Shown here: piece after piece, positions 8,098 through 17,224 of the stretch
Layout of the letters: the number at the start of each line of letters is the position of its first letter
Position numbering within the stretch: the stretch's first letter is position 1
DNA from: Defluviicoccus sp046348835
GTDB taxonomy: Bacteria > Pseudomonadota > Alphaproteobacteria > Rhodospirillales > Defluviicoccaceae
Assembly: GCA_046348835.1 (NCBI GenBank)
Contig: JAXMDM010000006.1
Coordinates: forward strand, 43,063-107,062
DNA length: 64,000 nt
Reading direction: 5' to 3'
Notes under the pieces: generated by a model
What the model was told of the DNA's origin: nothing
Seen by the model: the letters and a program-made list of their open reading frames with translations, nothing else
The model's database searches: none
Translations under genes and position numbers: made by a program

Positions 8098-8598
8098 TCA
8101 TCGGAGGGCGCGGCGCTCGGCGATGGGGGCAAAGGCGGCGACCAGCGCCGCGTAGAGCGGCCGCTTGAACGGCACCGCCAGCGACGGCAGCGTCGCCAGC
8201 GGCGCCCAGCGCCAGGCATCGAACTCGGGATGGGGCGTCGCGTCGAGGCGGATGTCGTCGTCGCGGCCGCGAAAGCCGAGGGCGAACCAGCGCTGCCGCT
8301 GGCCGCGAAAGCGGCCGCCCCAGACGCGGGGGACCAAGTCTTCCGGCAGGTCGTAGCTGAGCCACGGCGTCTTCGCCAGGATGTCGGCATCGGCGGTGCC
8401 GATCTCCTCGGCGAGTTCGCGCAGCACCGCCCGGCGCGGCTTTTCGCCGTCGTCGATGCCGCCCTGCGGCAGTTGCCACGCCTCCCCAGGGGTGTCGATC
8501 CGCGTCGCGACGAAGACCAGGCCGGCGTCGTTGAACAGCACCGCGCCGACCCCGCGCCGATAGGGCAGTTCGGCAACCGTCGACCGCGCCTTGCTCAT
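8098..8598 (-). CDS. rppH: RNA pyrophosphohydrolase (Nudix)
   Basis: A 166-residue Nudix hydrolase that converts 5'-triphosphate RNA ends to monophosphate and so opens mRNA to decay. The full Nudix box GxxxxxEx7REUxEExGU is present (GGIDDGEKPRRAVLRELAEE, then IG), preceded by the RppH-type YRRGVGAVLFN and WQLPQGG. The FKRPLY near the C-terminus is also usual for RppH. The start at 8598 lies behind GAGGCGG; an ATG at 8622 overlapping the upstream stop is the alternative. It sits in the conserved ctpA - divergent deacetylase - rppH order. Confidence 0.93.
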   Translation of the reverse strand: MSKARSTVAELPYRRGVGAVLFNDAGLVFVATRIDTPGEAWQLPQGGIDDGEKPRRAVLRELAEEIGTADADILAKTPWLSYDLPEDLVPRVWGGRFRGQRQRWFALGFRGRDDDIRLDATPHPEFDAWRWAPLATLPSLAVPFKRPLYAALVAAFAPIAERRALR

Positions 8599-8608
8599 GG
8601 ACGCCGCC

Positions 8609-9880
8609 TCATCGGCCGGCACCGATGCTGTTGGTGCGGATCTGGGCGCCCACCACCGCCGATAGCGGCGCCAGCACCAGCCGCTTCTCGGCCAGGGTGT
8701 CGAGCCAGGCGCGGGTGCGTTGCAGGGAAACCGGCCGCGGCTGGATCAGGCCGACGGCGACGTGGTTGCGGCGGGCCTGTTCCTCGAGGCCGGCCAGCCG
8801 GGCGTCGATGGCGGCCGCATCCAAGGTCTCGTCGATGACGCTGTCGACGACCACCCGCGGCAGGTCCAAACGCGCGGCCTCGCCGGCGAGGAGGGCGGCG
8901 CCGCCGCCGCTGGCATCGGCCAACAACACGCCGCGGGCGCCGAGGGCGCGCAGAACCTGACGCACCGCCGCTTCCGCGCGGGCGAAGCGGGTGCCGCCGA
9001 CCGCCAGCACCCCGACCGAGCCGGGCGCCGCCGCCAGCACCCGGTTCAGCCGCAGCAGGTTTTGGCCTTCGTCGGCGTCGGCGGTCAGGGTGCCCGGTCC
9101 CGGGTCCTCGAAGGGGAAATCGGCCGACTCCAGCGCCAGCATCGCCAGCGTCTCGTGGCCGTAGCGGCGGGCGGCGCGCAGATGGGCGGCGAGATCCCGG
9201 GCCTCGGGAACGAAGGCAAGGCTCACCGCGCCCGGCAACCGTTCGATCGCGGCATCGGTGGCGGCATCGCTGAGGCCGAGCCCGGAGACGACGATGACGA
9301 CCCGCGGCCGATCGTCGGTTCGATCGAACGGCCCGGCGTAGGCCTGCCACGGCACCCGGCCGTCGGCGCCCGGCCGCGGCACCGCCAGGTTGCCGTCGAG
9401 CGTTTCCAGCAGCGACGGATCGGCGTCCTCGGGGAGCGGTTTCACCCGGCTCACCGGCGCGATCCGGGCAAACGCCTCCGCCGTCGTCGCCGGGACCCGC
9501 AACCCACCCTCCCCGTCCGCTTTCGCCTTCGCCACCGCATCCGCCATGCCGTTCTCCGCCGCATTATCCGCCATGTCGCCCGCCACCCCGTCATCCGCCA
9601 CGGGGGCGGGCACCGGCGGCAGGGGTACCCCGGCGGCGACGCTGGCGCTATGACCCGGCCCGGCATCGGCGGCGGGGTCCGGGGCGAAGACGGCGACACT
9701 GAAGGCGATCACCAGGACGAGACCGAGCAGCGCAGCGGCGAGGACGACCCGACGGCGGCCGGAGCGGTCCGCCCAGCGGGACCGCGACAACGCCGCGGCG
9801 CATGCGTTGCGGCAGCGTCGGAGCCCGTCACCGATCCTTCCTCCGATCCCTGCTCCGATCCCTTCTCCCCCGGCCGGCAT
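8609..9880 (-). CDS. divergent polysaccharide deacetylase family protein (YibQ/DUF610-like)
   Basis: A 423-residue protein with a basic N-terminus, one transmembrane helix (about residues 45-65, VVLAAALLGLVLVIAFSVAV), a long Ala/Asp/Pro-rich linker, and a C-terminal NodB-like TIM-barrel domain of the YibQ family beginning PRVVIVVSGLGLSDAATD. The family normally has an ALVIDGLG-like strand here; its biochemical activity is not established, though cell-envelope roles are assumed because it sits next to ctpA. The ATG at 9880 follows GGAAGGACC. It is 52 bp downstream of ctpA. Confidence 0.85.
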   Translation of the reverse strand: MPAGGEGIGAGIGGRIGDGLRRCRNACAAALSRSRWADRSGRRRVVLAAALLGLVLVIAFSVAVFAPDPAADAGPGHSASVAAGVPLPPVPAPVADDGVAGDMADNAAENGMADAVAKAKADGEGGLRVPATTAEAFARIAPVSRVKPLPEDADPSLLETLDGNLAVPRPGADGRVPWQAYAGPFDRTDDRPRVVIVVSGLGLSDAATDAAIERLPGAVSLAFVPEARDLAAHLRAARRYGHETLAMLALESADFPFEDPGPGTLTADADEGQNLLRLNRVLAAAPGSVGVLAVGGTRFARAEAAVRQVLRALGARGVLLADASGGGAALLAGEAARLDLPRVVVDSVIDETLDAAAIDARLAGLEEQARRNHVAVGLIQPRPVSLQRTRAWLDTLAEKRLVLAPLSAVVGAQIRTNSIGAGR

Positions 9881-9932
9881 GGTCCTTCCGTCTCTGCACC
9901 TTCAGCCGTTCCCGGCTGCCCGGGCCGGCGGT

Positions 9933-11324
9933 TCAATGGGAGGTGGCGGCCGTCCGCTCCTGAAACAGCGCCAGGCCGCGCACCAGATCGAGGGCGCGCG
10001 ATAGCTGATAATCGTTGCCGATCCGGCCGGTGGCGTCATCCGTTTCGTCATCGCCCAGGGCGGGCTGCGTCGGCGGCGCCGACGACGACGGACCGGGATT
10101 GGACGGCGCCGGCGTCGACGGGGATGAGGGCGGAGCCGATCCCCCCTCCGGCGGCCGCTCCTCGCGGCGCAGCGCCCCCGGCAGGTCGGCCTCGCGGCGG
10201 GTCCCCGCCGCCGCCAGGTTCTCGATCCGCGCCTGCTCGACGACGATGTCGGGTTCGATGCCCACCGCCTGGATGGAGCGGCCGGAGGGGGTGTAGTAGC
10301 GGGCGGTGGTGAGCCGCATGGCGCCGTGGCCGGGCAATGGAATGATCGTCTGCACCGAGCCTTTGCCGAAGGATTTGGTGCCGAGCAGGATGGCGCGGTG
10401 CTGGTCCTGCAGCGCACCGGCGACGATCTCCGCGGCCGACGCGCTGCCGCCATTGATCAGGACGACGATCGGAATGCCGTCGGCGATATCGCCCGGGCGG
10501 GCGTTGTAGCGCTGGCTTTCGTCGGGCTTGCGCGATCGGGTGGAGACGATCTCACCCCGCTCGAGGAAGTCGTCGGAGACCGCCACCGCCTGCGCCAGCA
10601 GCCCGCCGGGGTTGTTGCGGAGGTCGAGGACCAGCCCCTGCAGGGGGCCCTTCGCCTCCGCCTTCAGCTTCTCCACCGCCTCGATCAGGCCGCTGTCGGT
10701 CTGCTCGCTGAACGAGGAAATGCGGACGATGCCCACCTTGCCGTCCAGGCGCGCCCGCACCGATTTGATCTTGATGACGTCGCGGGTCAGCGTCACATCG
10801 AACGGCTCGTCGGCGCCGCGGCGGATGGTCAGGCGGACGGTGCTGCCGACGGCGCCGCGCATCTTCTCCACCGCTTCCGGCAACAGCATGCCCTGCACCG
10901 GGGTTCCATCGATCTGCAGGATCAGGTCGCCCGGCTGGAGGCCGGCGGCATAGGCGGGCGTATCGTCGATGGGCGAGATGACCTTGACCAGGCCGCCGTC
11001 TATGGTGACCTCGAGGCCGAGGCCGCCGAATTGGCCTTGCGTTTGCACCTTCATCTCGTCGAAGCGCTTGCTATTCATGTACCCTGAATGGGGGTCAAGC
11101 GCGGTGAGCATGCCGTTAACGGCGGCTTCGATCAACTGTTCGTCGGTGGTCTCTTCGACGTAGTCGCTGCGCACCCGTTCGAAGACGTCGCCGAAGAGGT
11201 CGAGCAGTTCGTAGGTTTCCGCGTTCTTCGCCTTTTCGTCCTTCGCCGGCTTGTCTTCCGCCAGCGCCAAGGCGGAAGCGAGGGCCACCACCGCCGTCGC
11301 CGTCACCAATGCACGCGCACGCAT
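9933..11324 (-). CDS. ctpA: carboxyl-terminal processing protease CtpA (S41A)
   Basis: A 463-residue periplasmic serine protease. Order: signal peptide (RALVTATAVVALASALALA), an N-terminal helical region (ETYELLDLFGDVFERVRSDYVEE typed as the family opening), a PDZ domain (FGGLGLEVTIDGG through LILQIDGTPV), then the S41 catalytic core with nucleophile Ser in GGSASAAEIVAG and general-base Lys in GTKSFGKGSVQT. The C-terminal ~90 residues are a low-complexity Pro/Ser/Ala tail. Starting at 11324 puts AAGGA five bases upstream; the ATG two codons earlier has no room for a ribosome-binding site. Family members degrade envelope proteins and murein hydrolases. Confidence 0.94.
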   Translation of the reverse strand: MRARALVTATAVVALASALALAEDKPAKDEKAKNAETYELLDLFGDVFERVRSDYVEETTDEQLIEAAVNGMLTALDPHSGYMNSKRFDEMKVQTQGQFGGLGLEVTIDGGLVKVISPIDDTPAYAAGLQPGDLILQIDGTPVQGMLLPEAVEKMRGAVGSTVRLTIRRGADEPFDVTLTRDVIKIKSVRARLDGKVGIVRISSFSEQTDSGLIEAVEKLKAEAKGPLQGLVLDLRNNPGGLLAQAVAVSDDFLERGEIVSTRSRKPDESQRYNARPGDIADGIPIVVLINGGSASAAEIVAGALQDQHRAILLGTKSFGKGSVQTIIPLPGHGAMRLTTARYYTPSGRSIQAVGIEPDIVVEQARIENLAAAGTRREADLPGALRREERPPEGGSAPPSSPSTPAPSNPGPSSSAPPTQPALGDDETDDATGRIGNDYQLSRALDLVRGLALFQERTAATSH

Positions 11325-11615
11325 TCTCATCCTTTCGCTGCAGGGCCTTCGGGATCGGCGCTTCGGTCGGTCGGCTCATCCGTCGCACCGGCCACCGGCT
11401 CCGGCCTTTCCGCGCGCGACCGGCCGCTAGCCAGCGGCAAGCCCTGGCCGCACCGGTCCATCCGGCGATGATATCGCCCGCATCCGGGTCCCGATCAAGG
11501 GAGAGGATGGACACATAGGCGTGGCCGGGGCGCCAACCGGCGGCCGCTTCAGCCCCCCTCACCGCCGCCCGCTCCGGGCGACCCCCGTCTCACCGGCGGC
11601 CGATCCCGCCGCCGT

Positions 11616-12482
11616 TCATCGGCGGGCCTGGATCGCCGTCGCCACGGCGTTGACCAGCGGCTTCATGGACGGGACGCGGGTCGGCATGATCGCCGGGTTC
11701 ATCCCGAAGCGGGTCGCTTCGGCAGCGGCCACCGGGCCGACCGCCGCCACCACGGTGTGGGCGAGGCCGGCGCGAAGCGAAGCCTCCAAGGCGCGTCCGC
11801 GCGCCACGTCCCACAGGCGACGGACCTGGGAGGCGCTGGTGAAGGCGAGGACATCGACGCCGCCGCCGCCGATGCGGCCGATCAGCTCGACGACCCGCTC
11901 GTCATCGATATTGGAGGCATAGACATAAGGCGCCACGGTGTCGACGGTGGCGCCGGCCCCGGTGAGAAAGTCGGTGACCGCGGGGTTGGGCTGCCCGCCG
12001 TAGAGCTGCAGCCCCACCCTTCGGCCGCCGAAATCGAACTCGGCAAGGGCCGCCAGCACCCCCTCGGTGGTCGGCGTCGGGGCCTGCACGTCGGGGCCGA
12101 GGCCGATCTGGCGCAGCGCCCGCACCGGCTTCGGCCCGCGGGTGAACTTGCGAACCCGGCCGAGGGCGGCGACGAAGTCGTCGCGCACGCCGGCGCGCTC
12201 GGCAAAACCGAGGAGGCGCCTCAGACCCTCGCCGGTGAACAGGATGAGATCGTCGCAGCCGCCGGCGACGAACCGCCCGAGCCACGCCTCCACCGGCCTG
12301 GGATCGGGCGCATCGAGGATGGACACGAGCGGACAGCGGATCACCTCGGCGCCCCGCTGCTGGAAGAGCTGCGCCAGCAGGTCGAGCTCCCGCGTTTCGG
12401 GGACCGCAATGGCGGTGCCGGCCAGCTCCGTCGACGGCGCTGCCGACGTTTCGGTTTCAAGTGGTATCGGGGGAGTAGGCAC
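11616..12482 (-). CDS. uroporphyrinogen-III synthase (HemD) family protein
   Basis: A 288-residue protein with the two alternating alpha/beta lobes of HemD: lobe one from AGTAIAVPETRELDLLAQLF, the TGEGLRRLL segment, the crossover FTRGPKPVRALRQIGL, then TPTTEGVLAAL and the LQLYG-PNP stretch, and FTSASQVRRLW with AAVGPVAAAEA near the end. HemD cyclises hydroxymethylbilane to uroporphyrinogen III for heme, siroheme and B12. It is not next to hemC or other heme genes, so it may be a second, pathway-specific copy. The start is a GTG. The ~290 bp between it and ctpA shows no gene. Confidence 0.8.
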   Translation of the reverse strand: MPTPPIPLETETSAAPSTELAGTAIAVPETRELDLLAQLFQQRGAEVIRCPLVSILDAPDPRPVEAWLGRFVAGGCDDLILFTGEGLRRLLGFAERAGVRDDFVAALGRVRKFTRGPKPVRALRQIGLGPDVQAPTPTTEGVLAALAEFDFGGRRVGLQLYGGQPNPAVTDFLTGAGATVDTVAPYVYASNIDDERVVELIGRIGGGGVDVLAFTSASQVRRLWDVARGRALEASLRAGLAHTVVAAVGPVAAAEATRFGMNPAIMPTRVPSMKPLVNAVATAIQARR

Positions 12483-12564
12483 CTGCGCCTCTTGGCTATC
12501 CTGGGACGGTCCGATCCCCGCCAGTATGCCGACGTCGGGACCCCTTGAACACCCGTGAACGGCT

Positions 12565-13596
12565 TCAGCGGGCGACGTGGTGGGCCATGCGCGCCAGATC
12601 GACGATGTCGAAGATGCGCGCGGCGTAGTGGTCGCGCACCCGGAACCCCTGTCGTCCGCCCTTCAGCTCGACGCCGAGGGCATCGATCAGCCGATGCAGC
12701 CGTCGCCGGTGCACGCCCAGCAGGTTCTGCACCGGGTCCGTCACCACCCCGGCGAAGGCGGTCAGGATCGCGCCGATGCCGACCAGGGCGCCCGTCGCGC
12801 CGGCGACGAGGGCGGCCGACGGCGTCGCCGCGAACAGGCCGTACCACACCCCGCCGGCCGCGGCGCCCAAGGGAAAGCTGGCGATCGCCGCCTGCTGCGC
12901 CACCGCCGCGGCGAGCACCGGGCCGAGCGACAGGGCCCCCGGGGTGAGCTGCTTGAACAGGGCTGCGCCGGCGGAGGCGAGCAGCACGTTGTTGGCCAGC
13001 TCGGCGGCGGCGGTGCGCGCCTGCATGTAGGTGTCGATGTTCTCCCGCAGCCGCTGGCGCACCGCCGGATCGGCGCGGGCCCGTTCGAGGGCCGCCTCGA
13101 GGGTGCCGAGGGCGGCGGCGACCCGCCCTTCCCCCAGGATCTCGGCGGCGAGCGCATCCCGGTCGGACCACCGCCGGCCGTCGTCGTAGGGCAGCTCGAG
13201 GAGCTGGGCGTGAAGCCGCCAGGTGAGTTCGCCCGCCACCTCGGTGTCGAAGAAGAACTTCTGCCGCCGCAGGCGTTGCGCCAAGCGGTCGGCCCCGGCG
13301 GCATCGAGGCCGAGCGCGGCCAGGCGCGCGCCCAGGTAGGGGACCGCCATCGCCACGTTGGCGGGCGCCCGCAACAGGTCGAGCCCGAAAGCCTTGCGGT
13401 GCAGGCGCATCGATCCCAACAGGCCGTAGGTGTCGTCGGCGAAGGCGGCCACCTTGGCATGGCGGGCGGCGATATAGCGGTCGATGGCGGCGTCGACGAT
13501 GCCCCGTACCTCGGCCGGATCCGACGGCACCATTGCCCGCGCCGCCGCCGGCGCCGCCGCCTTGTCCCCGTCCGCCCCGGTTCCTGCTGCCTGCAT
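12565..13596 (-). CDS. hypothetical protein, DUF6635-like
   Basis: A 343-residue protein. An N-terminal Ala-rich leader is followed by a region with conserved-looking ATYGLLGSMRLHRKAFGLDLL-type sequence (helical, with an LRAPANV motif), a charged middle, and a hydrophobic segment of two or three possible membrane-associated helices (about residues 210-300: AELANNVLLASAGAALF, ATPSAALVAGATGALVGIG). The C-terminus is basic and His-rich. The pattern resembles DUF6635 proteins as I recall them; function is unknown. The ATG at 13596 follows GAAGGGAAGCC; an upstream GTG at 13635 is possible. Confidence 0.6.
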   Translation of the reverse strand: MQAAGTGADGDKAAAPAAARAMVPSDPAEVRGIVDAAIDRYIAARHAKVAAFADDTYGLLGSMRLHRKAFGLDLLRAPANVAMAVPYLGARLAALGLDAAGADRLAQRLRRQKFFFDTEVAGELTWRLHAQLLELPYDDGRRWSDRDALAAEILGEGRVAAALGTLEAALERARADPAVRQRLRENIDTYMQARTAAAELANNVLLASAGAALFKQLTPGALSLGPVLAAAVAQQAAIASFPLGAAAGGVWYGLFAATPSAALVAGATGALVGIGAILTAFAGVVTDPVQNLLGVHRRRLHRLIDALGVELKGGRQGFRVRDHYAARIFDIVDLARMAHHVAR

Positions 13597-13683
13597 GGCT
13601 TCCCTTCGCCCCACCGCGCTTCCCTTCGCCGGCACCCGACGGCAGAACGCGCGGCGGGGCGCCGGCGTTCCGCCGCCGCCGCC

Positions 13684-15690
13684 CTACTTGAGCACGCCCC
13701 GCTCGCGATAATAGCGCTGGGCGCCCGGGTGCAGCGGCACCGGCAAGCCCAGCGCCGCCTGGTCGAGGGTGATCGCCTTCGCCGCCGGGTGCGCCGCCGC
13801 CAGCTGGCCGAGGTTGTCGAACATCGCCTTGGTCAGGGTGTAGACGGCCTCGGCGGGCTCGTCTTCGCGGGTCATCAGCAGGTTGTTGACGACGGCGGTC
13901 GGCACCTCCCGTTCCTGGCCCTTATAGGTGCCGGCCGGGATCGGCTTGGCGAGGATGGCCGGATCGCCCATCTTGGCCACCACCGTCGCCGGAATGGGGA
14001 CGATGGTAATCGGCACGGCGCCCGCCAGATCGCGGATCGACGCCACCCCAAGTCCCGCCGACTGCAGCGTCGCATCCAGCTGCCCCTCCTTCATCAGGGC
14101 AACCGACTCGCCGAAGGGGAGATACTCCACCGCCATCTTGTCATAGGACAGGCCGGCCGCCTGGAATACCCGCCGGGCGTTGATCTCGGTCCCCGACCGC
14201 GGGGCGCCGACGGATACACGCTTTCCCTGCAGATCGGCCAGGGTCTCGATGCCGGAGTCCTTGGTGGCGACGATCTGGATGTAGTTGGGATAGATCGACG
14301 CGATGGTGCGCAGCTTGCCGAGCTTCTGCGGGAACCCCATCTCCGCGTCGCCCTTCCAGGCAAAGCCGACGGAATCGGCCAGCGCGAAGGCCACGTCGCC
14401 GCGGCCCACCTGCAGCAGGTTGAGGTTCTGCACCGAGCCCTGGGTCTCCTGCACGGTGACCTGGGCGCCGGGGAGAACCTTGCGATAGATCTCGGAAAGA
14501 GCGTTCCCCAGCGGATAATAGACGCCGCTGGTGCTGCCGGTGAGGATGTTGATGGGCTGGCCGGCGGCGGGCTCCTGCTGCCGCTGCCGCCATTCCAGGA
14601 AGCGGGCGAACAGGGCCTCCCGGCTCTGGGCGTCGGGCGAGGCCCGCCCCCCTTGGTTCATGAAGCTGAGGAACTCCTCAAACGAGTTCTTCAGGGCGAT
14701 GTCGTAGCCGGTACCGGCCGTCTGCGGCTGCCGGTCCAGCCAGTCCTGGGCCGGTTGGAACCGGGTCCATCCCGGCACCTGGGCGGCCAGGTTCACTTCC
14801 TGCCACTTGGGATGCCGCGGCGGTTTGAGCAACTCGGCGAAGTTGTCGAAGAAGGCGTCGACGAAGGCGGAAACCCGCTTGTAGCGCTCGCTGCCCGGCT
14901 CCCAGTTGTAAACCGCCAGGACCGCACCCACGGCGACGGTGTCCGTCGACTGCCCGTCCGGGATCAGGGCCGGATAGTCGTCATGGGTCAGAAGCGACGG
15001 CAGATAGGTCTGCAGCAACTCGGGGGTGGGAGGGATCGGCACGAAGTGCAAGCCGGAGTCCGCCCCGATCTTGCGGAACAGGTCGGCGGGCTTGCCGACG
15101 ACGAAAACCATCGCCGCGATTTCGCCGCTCTTCAGTTTCTCCAGGGCCAGCGCCTGATCGAAACCGGTCGCCTCCACCTTCACCCCCAGGGTGTCGAACA
15201 GCGTCTGCGCGGTCATGGCGGTGCCGCTGCCGGCGACGTCGACGTTCACCTTCTTGCCGGCGAGGTCGGAGATCTGGCGGATGTCGTTGCCGGCGAGGAC
15301 GTGGATCTCCTCGTTGTAGAGCTTGGCGATGTAGTAGATGCGCTGGGCAATGTTCGGATAGAGGTTCTGCTTGCGCATGTAGCTCAGCACATCCGACTGG
15401 ACGATGCCGAGGTCGATCCCTTTCAGGTAGAGGATGTCGTTGATGTTCTGCAACGATCCCTTGCCGACGAACGGCAGGATGCGCAACTGGCCCGGCTTGT
15501 CGAGAACCGCGGCGAGGTCGCTGGCAATCCTGATATAGGTTCCGGTGACGCTGCCGGAGACGATGGCGACGGTGTTCTGGTTGACCCGCTGCCGCAGGAT
15601 GTCCGCCGACGATTGCGCCTTCGCAGGCACCGGATGGCCGCCGAAGAGAACGGCGAGGGCCAGGAACAGAACCGCCAAACATCGCGTCAT
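13684..15690 (-). CDS. tandem TAXI-family solute-binding protein (two fused domains)
   Basis: A 668-residue exported protein, about twice the usual 310-330 residues of a TAXI receptor of TRAP transporters. After a signal peptide (cleavage near VPAKAQ) come two complete receptor-like domains. Domain 1 (~40-340) opens TVAIVSGSVTGTYIRIASDL and has ISDLAGKKVNVDVAGSGT. Domain 2 (~380-668) opens INILTGSTSGVYYPLGNALS and has LADLQGKRVSVGAPRSGTEI. Domain 2 closely resembles the single-domain TAXI protein at 48005-48946. No TRAP permease gene is adjacent. The ligand is unknown. Joining of the two halves lies in one uninterrupted frame with a charged linker (LEWRQRQQEPAAG). Confidence 0.88.
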   Translation of the reverse strand: MTRCLAVLFLALAVLFGGHPVPAKAQSSADILRQRVNQNTVAIVSGSVTGTYIRIASDLAAVLDKPGQLRILPFVGKGSLQNINDILYLKGIDLGIVQSDVLSYMRKQNLYPNIAQRIYYIAKLYNEEIHVLAGNDIRQISDLAGKKVNVDVAGSGTAMTAQTLFDTLGVKVEATGFDQALALEKLKSGEIAAMVFVVGKPADLFRKIGADSGLHFVPIPPTPELLQTYLPSLLTHDDYPALIPDGQSTDTVAVGAVLAVYNWEPGSERYKRVSAFVDAFFDNFAELLKPPRHPKWQEVNLAAQVPGWTRFQPAQDWLDRQPQTAGTGYDIALKNSFEEFLSFMNQGGRASPDAQSREALFARFLEWRQRQQEPAAGQPINILTGSTSGVYYPLGNALSEIYRKVLPGAQVTVQETQGSVQNLNLLQVGRGDVAFALADSVGFAWKGDAEMGFPQKLGKLRTIASIYPNYIQIVATKDSGIETLADLQGKRVSVGAPRSGTEINARRVFQAAGLSYDKMAVEYLPFGESVALMKEGQLDATLQSAGLGVASIRDLAGAVPITIVPIPATVVAKMGDPAILAKPIPAGTYKGQEREVPTAVVNNLLMTREDEPAEAVYTLTKAMFDNLGQLAAAHPAAKAITLDQAALGLPVPLHPGAQRYYRERGVLK

Positions 15691-16115
15691 TCAATTATCA
15701 TCCGTCATCCAGTGATCATCCGTCATCGGGCGGCGGTCCGGGGTTCGGCCCGCCTGCCGCCGCGGTCTTCCCGGCACCTTCGCCGCCGGCCTCGCCCGCA
15801 GGGTGGAACGGACCGCTCTTAACACGATCGACCGGGACGCGGCAGCAGGCGATTTGCCGAATATCCTCATTTGAGGATAAAATAACGCAAGCATTTGCGA
15901 GGGCTTGATAAGTTACGCCGGTCATCGGTCAGGTCGTCGGTCGGACATGGAGAGCAAAAAGAGAGAGAAATGTTTCCGCCCGGCGGGGCCGAACCACGCC
16001 GGGCAGGGGCCATGATCGCTCGAAAGCTGGGCCATTCCGTGGCATTATCGGCGTCCCGCTTGGGGGCCGCCCGCTTGTCCGGGCGGTGGGGTTATCTACG
16101 GCCGAGGCGCAGCGC
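15691..16115. other. divergent intergenic region
   Basis: About 425 bases separate the minus-strand tandem TAXI gene from the plus-strand BRCT-TPR gene. No gene is supported in it. The part from 15855 to 15920 is AT-rich and includes an 18-bp inverted repeat at 15862-15879; this is the best candidate promoter and operator area for either gene. Confidence 0.5.
15862..15879. promoter_or_regulatory. 8-bp-arm inverted repeat, candidate operator
   Basis: TATCCTCA-TT-TGAGGATA is a perfect inverted repeat with a 2-base spacer in the AT-rich part of the divergent region, about 170 bp upstream of the tandem TAXI start. No run of T follows on either strand long enough for a terminator, so a transcription-factor site is the better reading. 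The regulator is unknown. Confidence 0.4.
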
Positions 16116-17210
16116 ATGGCCGACCTTTCCGGACGCACCGTCGTCTTCATCGGCCGGTTGCAGCGCCTGCCGCGACGGCTGGCGGCCCGCTGCGTCGTCG
16201 AGCGGGGCGGATCGACCCGGCGCAGCCTGACCCGTGCCACCGACCTGGTGGTGGTCGGCGGCGGTGCGGCGGCCTGGCTCGGCGGCGAGCGGTTGAGCGC
16301 CAAGACCGCCGCCGCCGGCCGGGTGGGCGCCGCCTGCCTGAGCGAGGCCGCCCTTTTGCGGCGGCTCGGGCTGCTGCCGCCGCTGGCCCCGGAGACGCTC
16401 AGCATCACCGCCGACGAACTGGCGCGGGTGGGCAAGCTCGAGCCGAAGCTGGTGGCGCTGTTCGCGCTGCTCGACATCTTCGAGGGCGAGGACGGGCGGT
16501 TCGCCTTCACCAGCCTCGCCCTCGCCAGGACGGCCGCCCGGTTGCTGGGCGAGGGGCTCCCGGTGGCGGACGTGGTGCACGGGTTCCTTGCCGCCCGCCG
16601 CCACCACGGGCCACGGGCGACGGCGCTGGTCCGCCGCCCGGACGGCAGCATCGGCCTGCGCTGGGGTGACGGGGTCACCGATCTGTCGGGCCAGCTCCGG
16701 CTTCCCCTCGCCGAGCCCAGGACGCCATCCGTCGACCATCTGTTCGAGGCGGCGGAACTGGCGAACGAAGCGGGAGAGGAGGCCGCGGCGGAGCACCTCT
16801 TCCGCCGCTGCGTCGCCCTCGACCGCCGCGATCCGTGTGCCCCCTTCGCCCTCGGCCTGCTCTTCCGCCGCCAGGGTCGGTGCCGGGAGGCGAAGCTCTA
16901 CCTGTCACTGGCCGCCGCCCTCGATCCGGGGTTTGCCGAAGCCTGGTACGAGCTTGCCCTGCTTTTCGATGCCGAAGGCCGGCGCGAGCAGGCGAGGGAC
17001 GGCTATGCCCGTGCCCTCGCCGCCGATCCCCGCTACGGCGACGCCCTGTTCAATAGCGCCATGCTCTCCTTCGAGGCCGGCGACTACCCGCGGGCGGCCG
17101 AACTGTGGGAGCGCTACCTCGCCATCGATGCCCACGGCGAGTGGGCGAAAAAGGCCCGCCACGGCCTCGCCTACTGCCGGCGGATGACCCCCGTCCCGGC
17201 CCCGGAGTGA
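16116..17210 (+). CDS. BRCT-domain plus TPR-repeat protein
   Basis: A 364-residue protein joining two domains rarely seen together in bacteria outside DNA ligase. Residues ~1-90 look like a BRCT domain (LSGRTVVFIGRLQRLPRRLA, ERGGSTRRSLTRATDLVVVG), followed by a helical region (LSITADELARVGKLEPKLVA, GEGLPVADVVHGFLAAR) that may bind DNA, and then about three TPR units (ELANEAGEEAAAEHLFRRCV, APFALGLLFRRQGRCREAKL, AWYELALLFDAEGRREQAR) to the end. ATG 16116 is chosen because the BRCT core begins there; a GTG at 16086 is the alternative. It converges with the encapsulin gene 15 bp away. The role is unknown: a scaffold is inferred from the TPRs. Confidence 0.7.
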   Translation: MADLSGRTVVFIGRLQRLPRRLAARCVVERGGSTRRSLTRATDLVVVGGGAAAWLGGERLSAKTAAAGRVGAACLSEAALLRRLGLLPPLAPETLSITADELARVGKLEPKLVALFALLDIFEGEDGRFAFTSLALARTAARLLGEGLPVADVVHGFLAARRHHGPRATALVRRPDGSIGLRWGDGVTDLSGQLRLPLAEPRTPSVDHLFEAAELANEAGEEAAAEHLFRRCVALDRRDPCAPFALGLLFRRQGRCREAKLYLSLAAALDPGFAEAWYELALLFDAEGRREQARDGYARALAADPRYGDALFNSAMLSFEAGDYPRAAELWERYLAIDAHGEWAKKARHGLAYCRRMTPVPAPE

Positions 17211-17224
17211 CCGCCGGCGTCGGC

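Noticed and set aside
12577..15822. 1081-codon open frame on the plus strand
   Set aside because: It lies antisense to the hypothetical gene and the tandem TAXI gene. It is Gly/Arg/His/Gln-rich with no domain signal, a typical GC-bias shadow.
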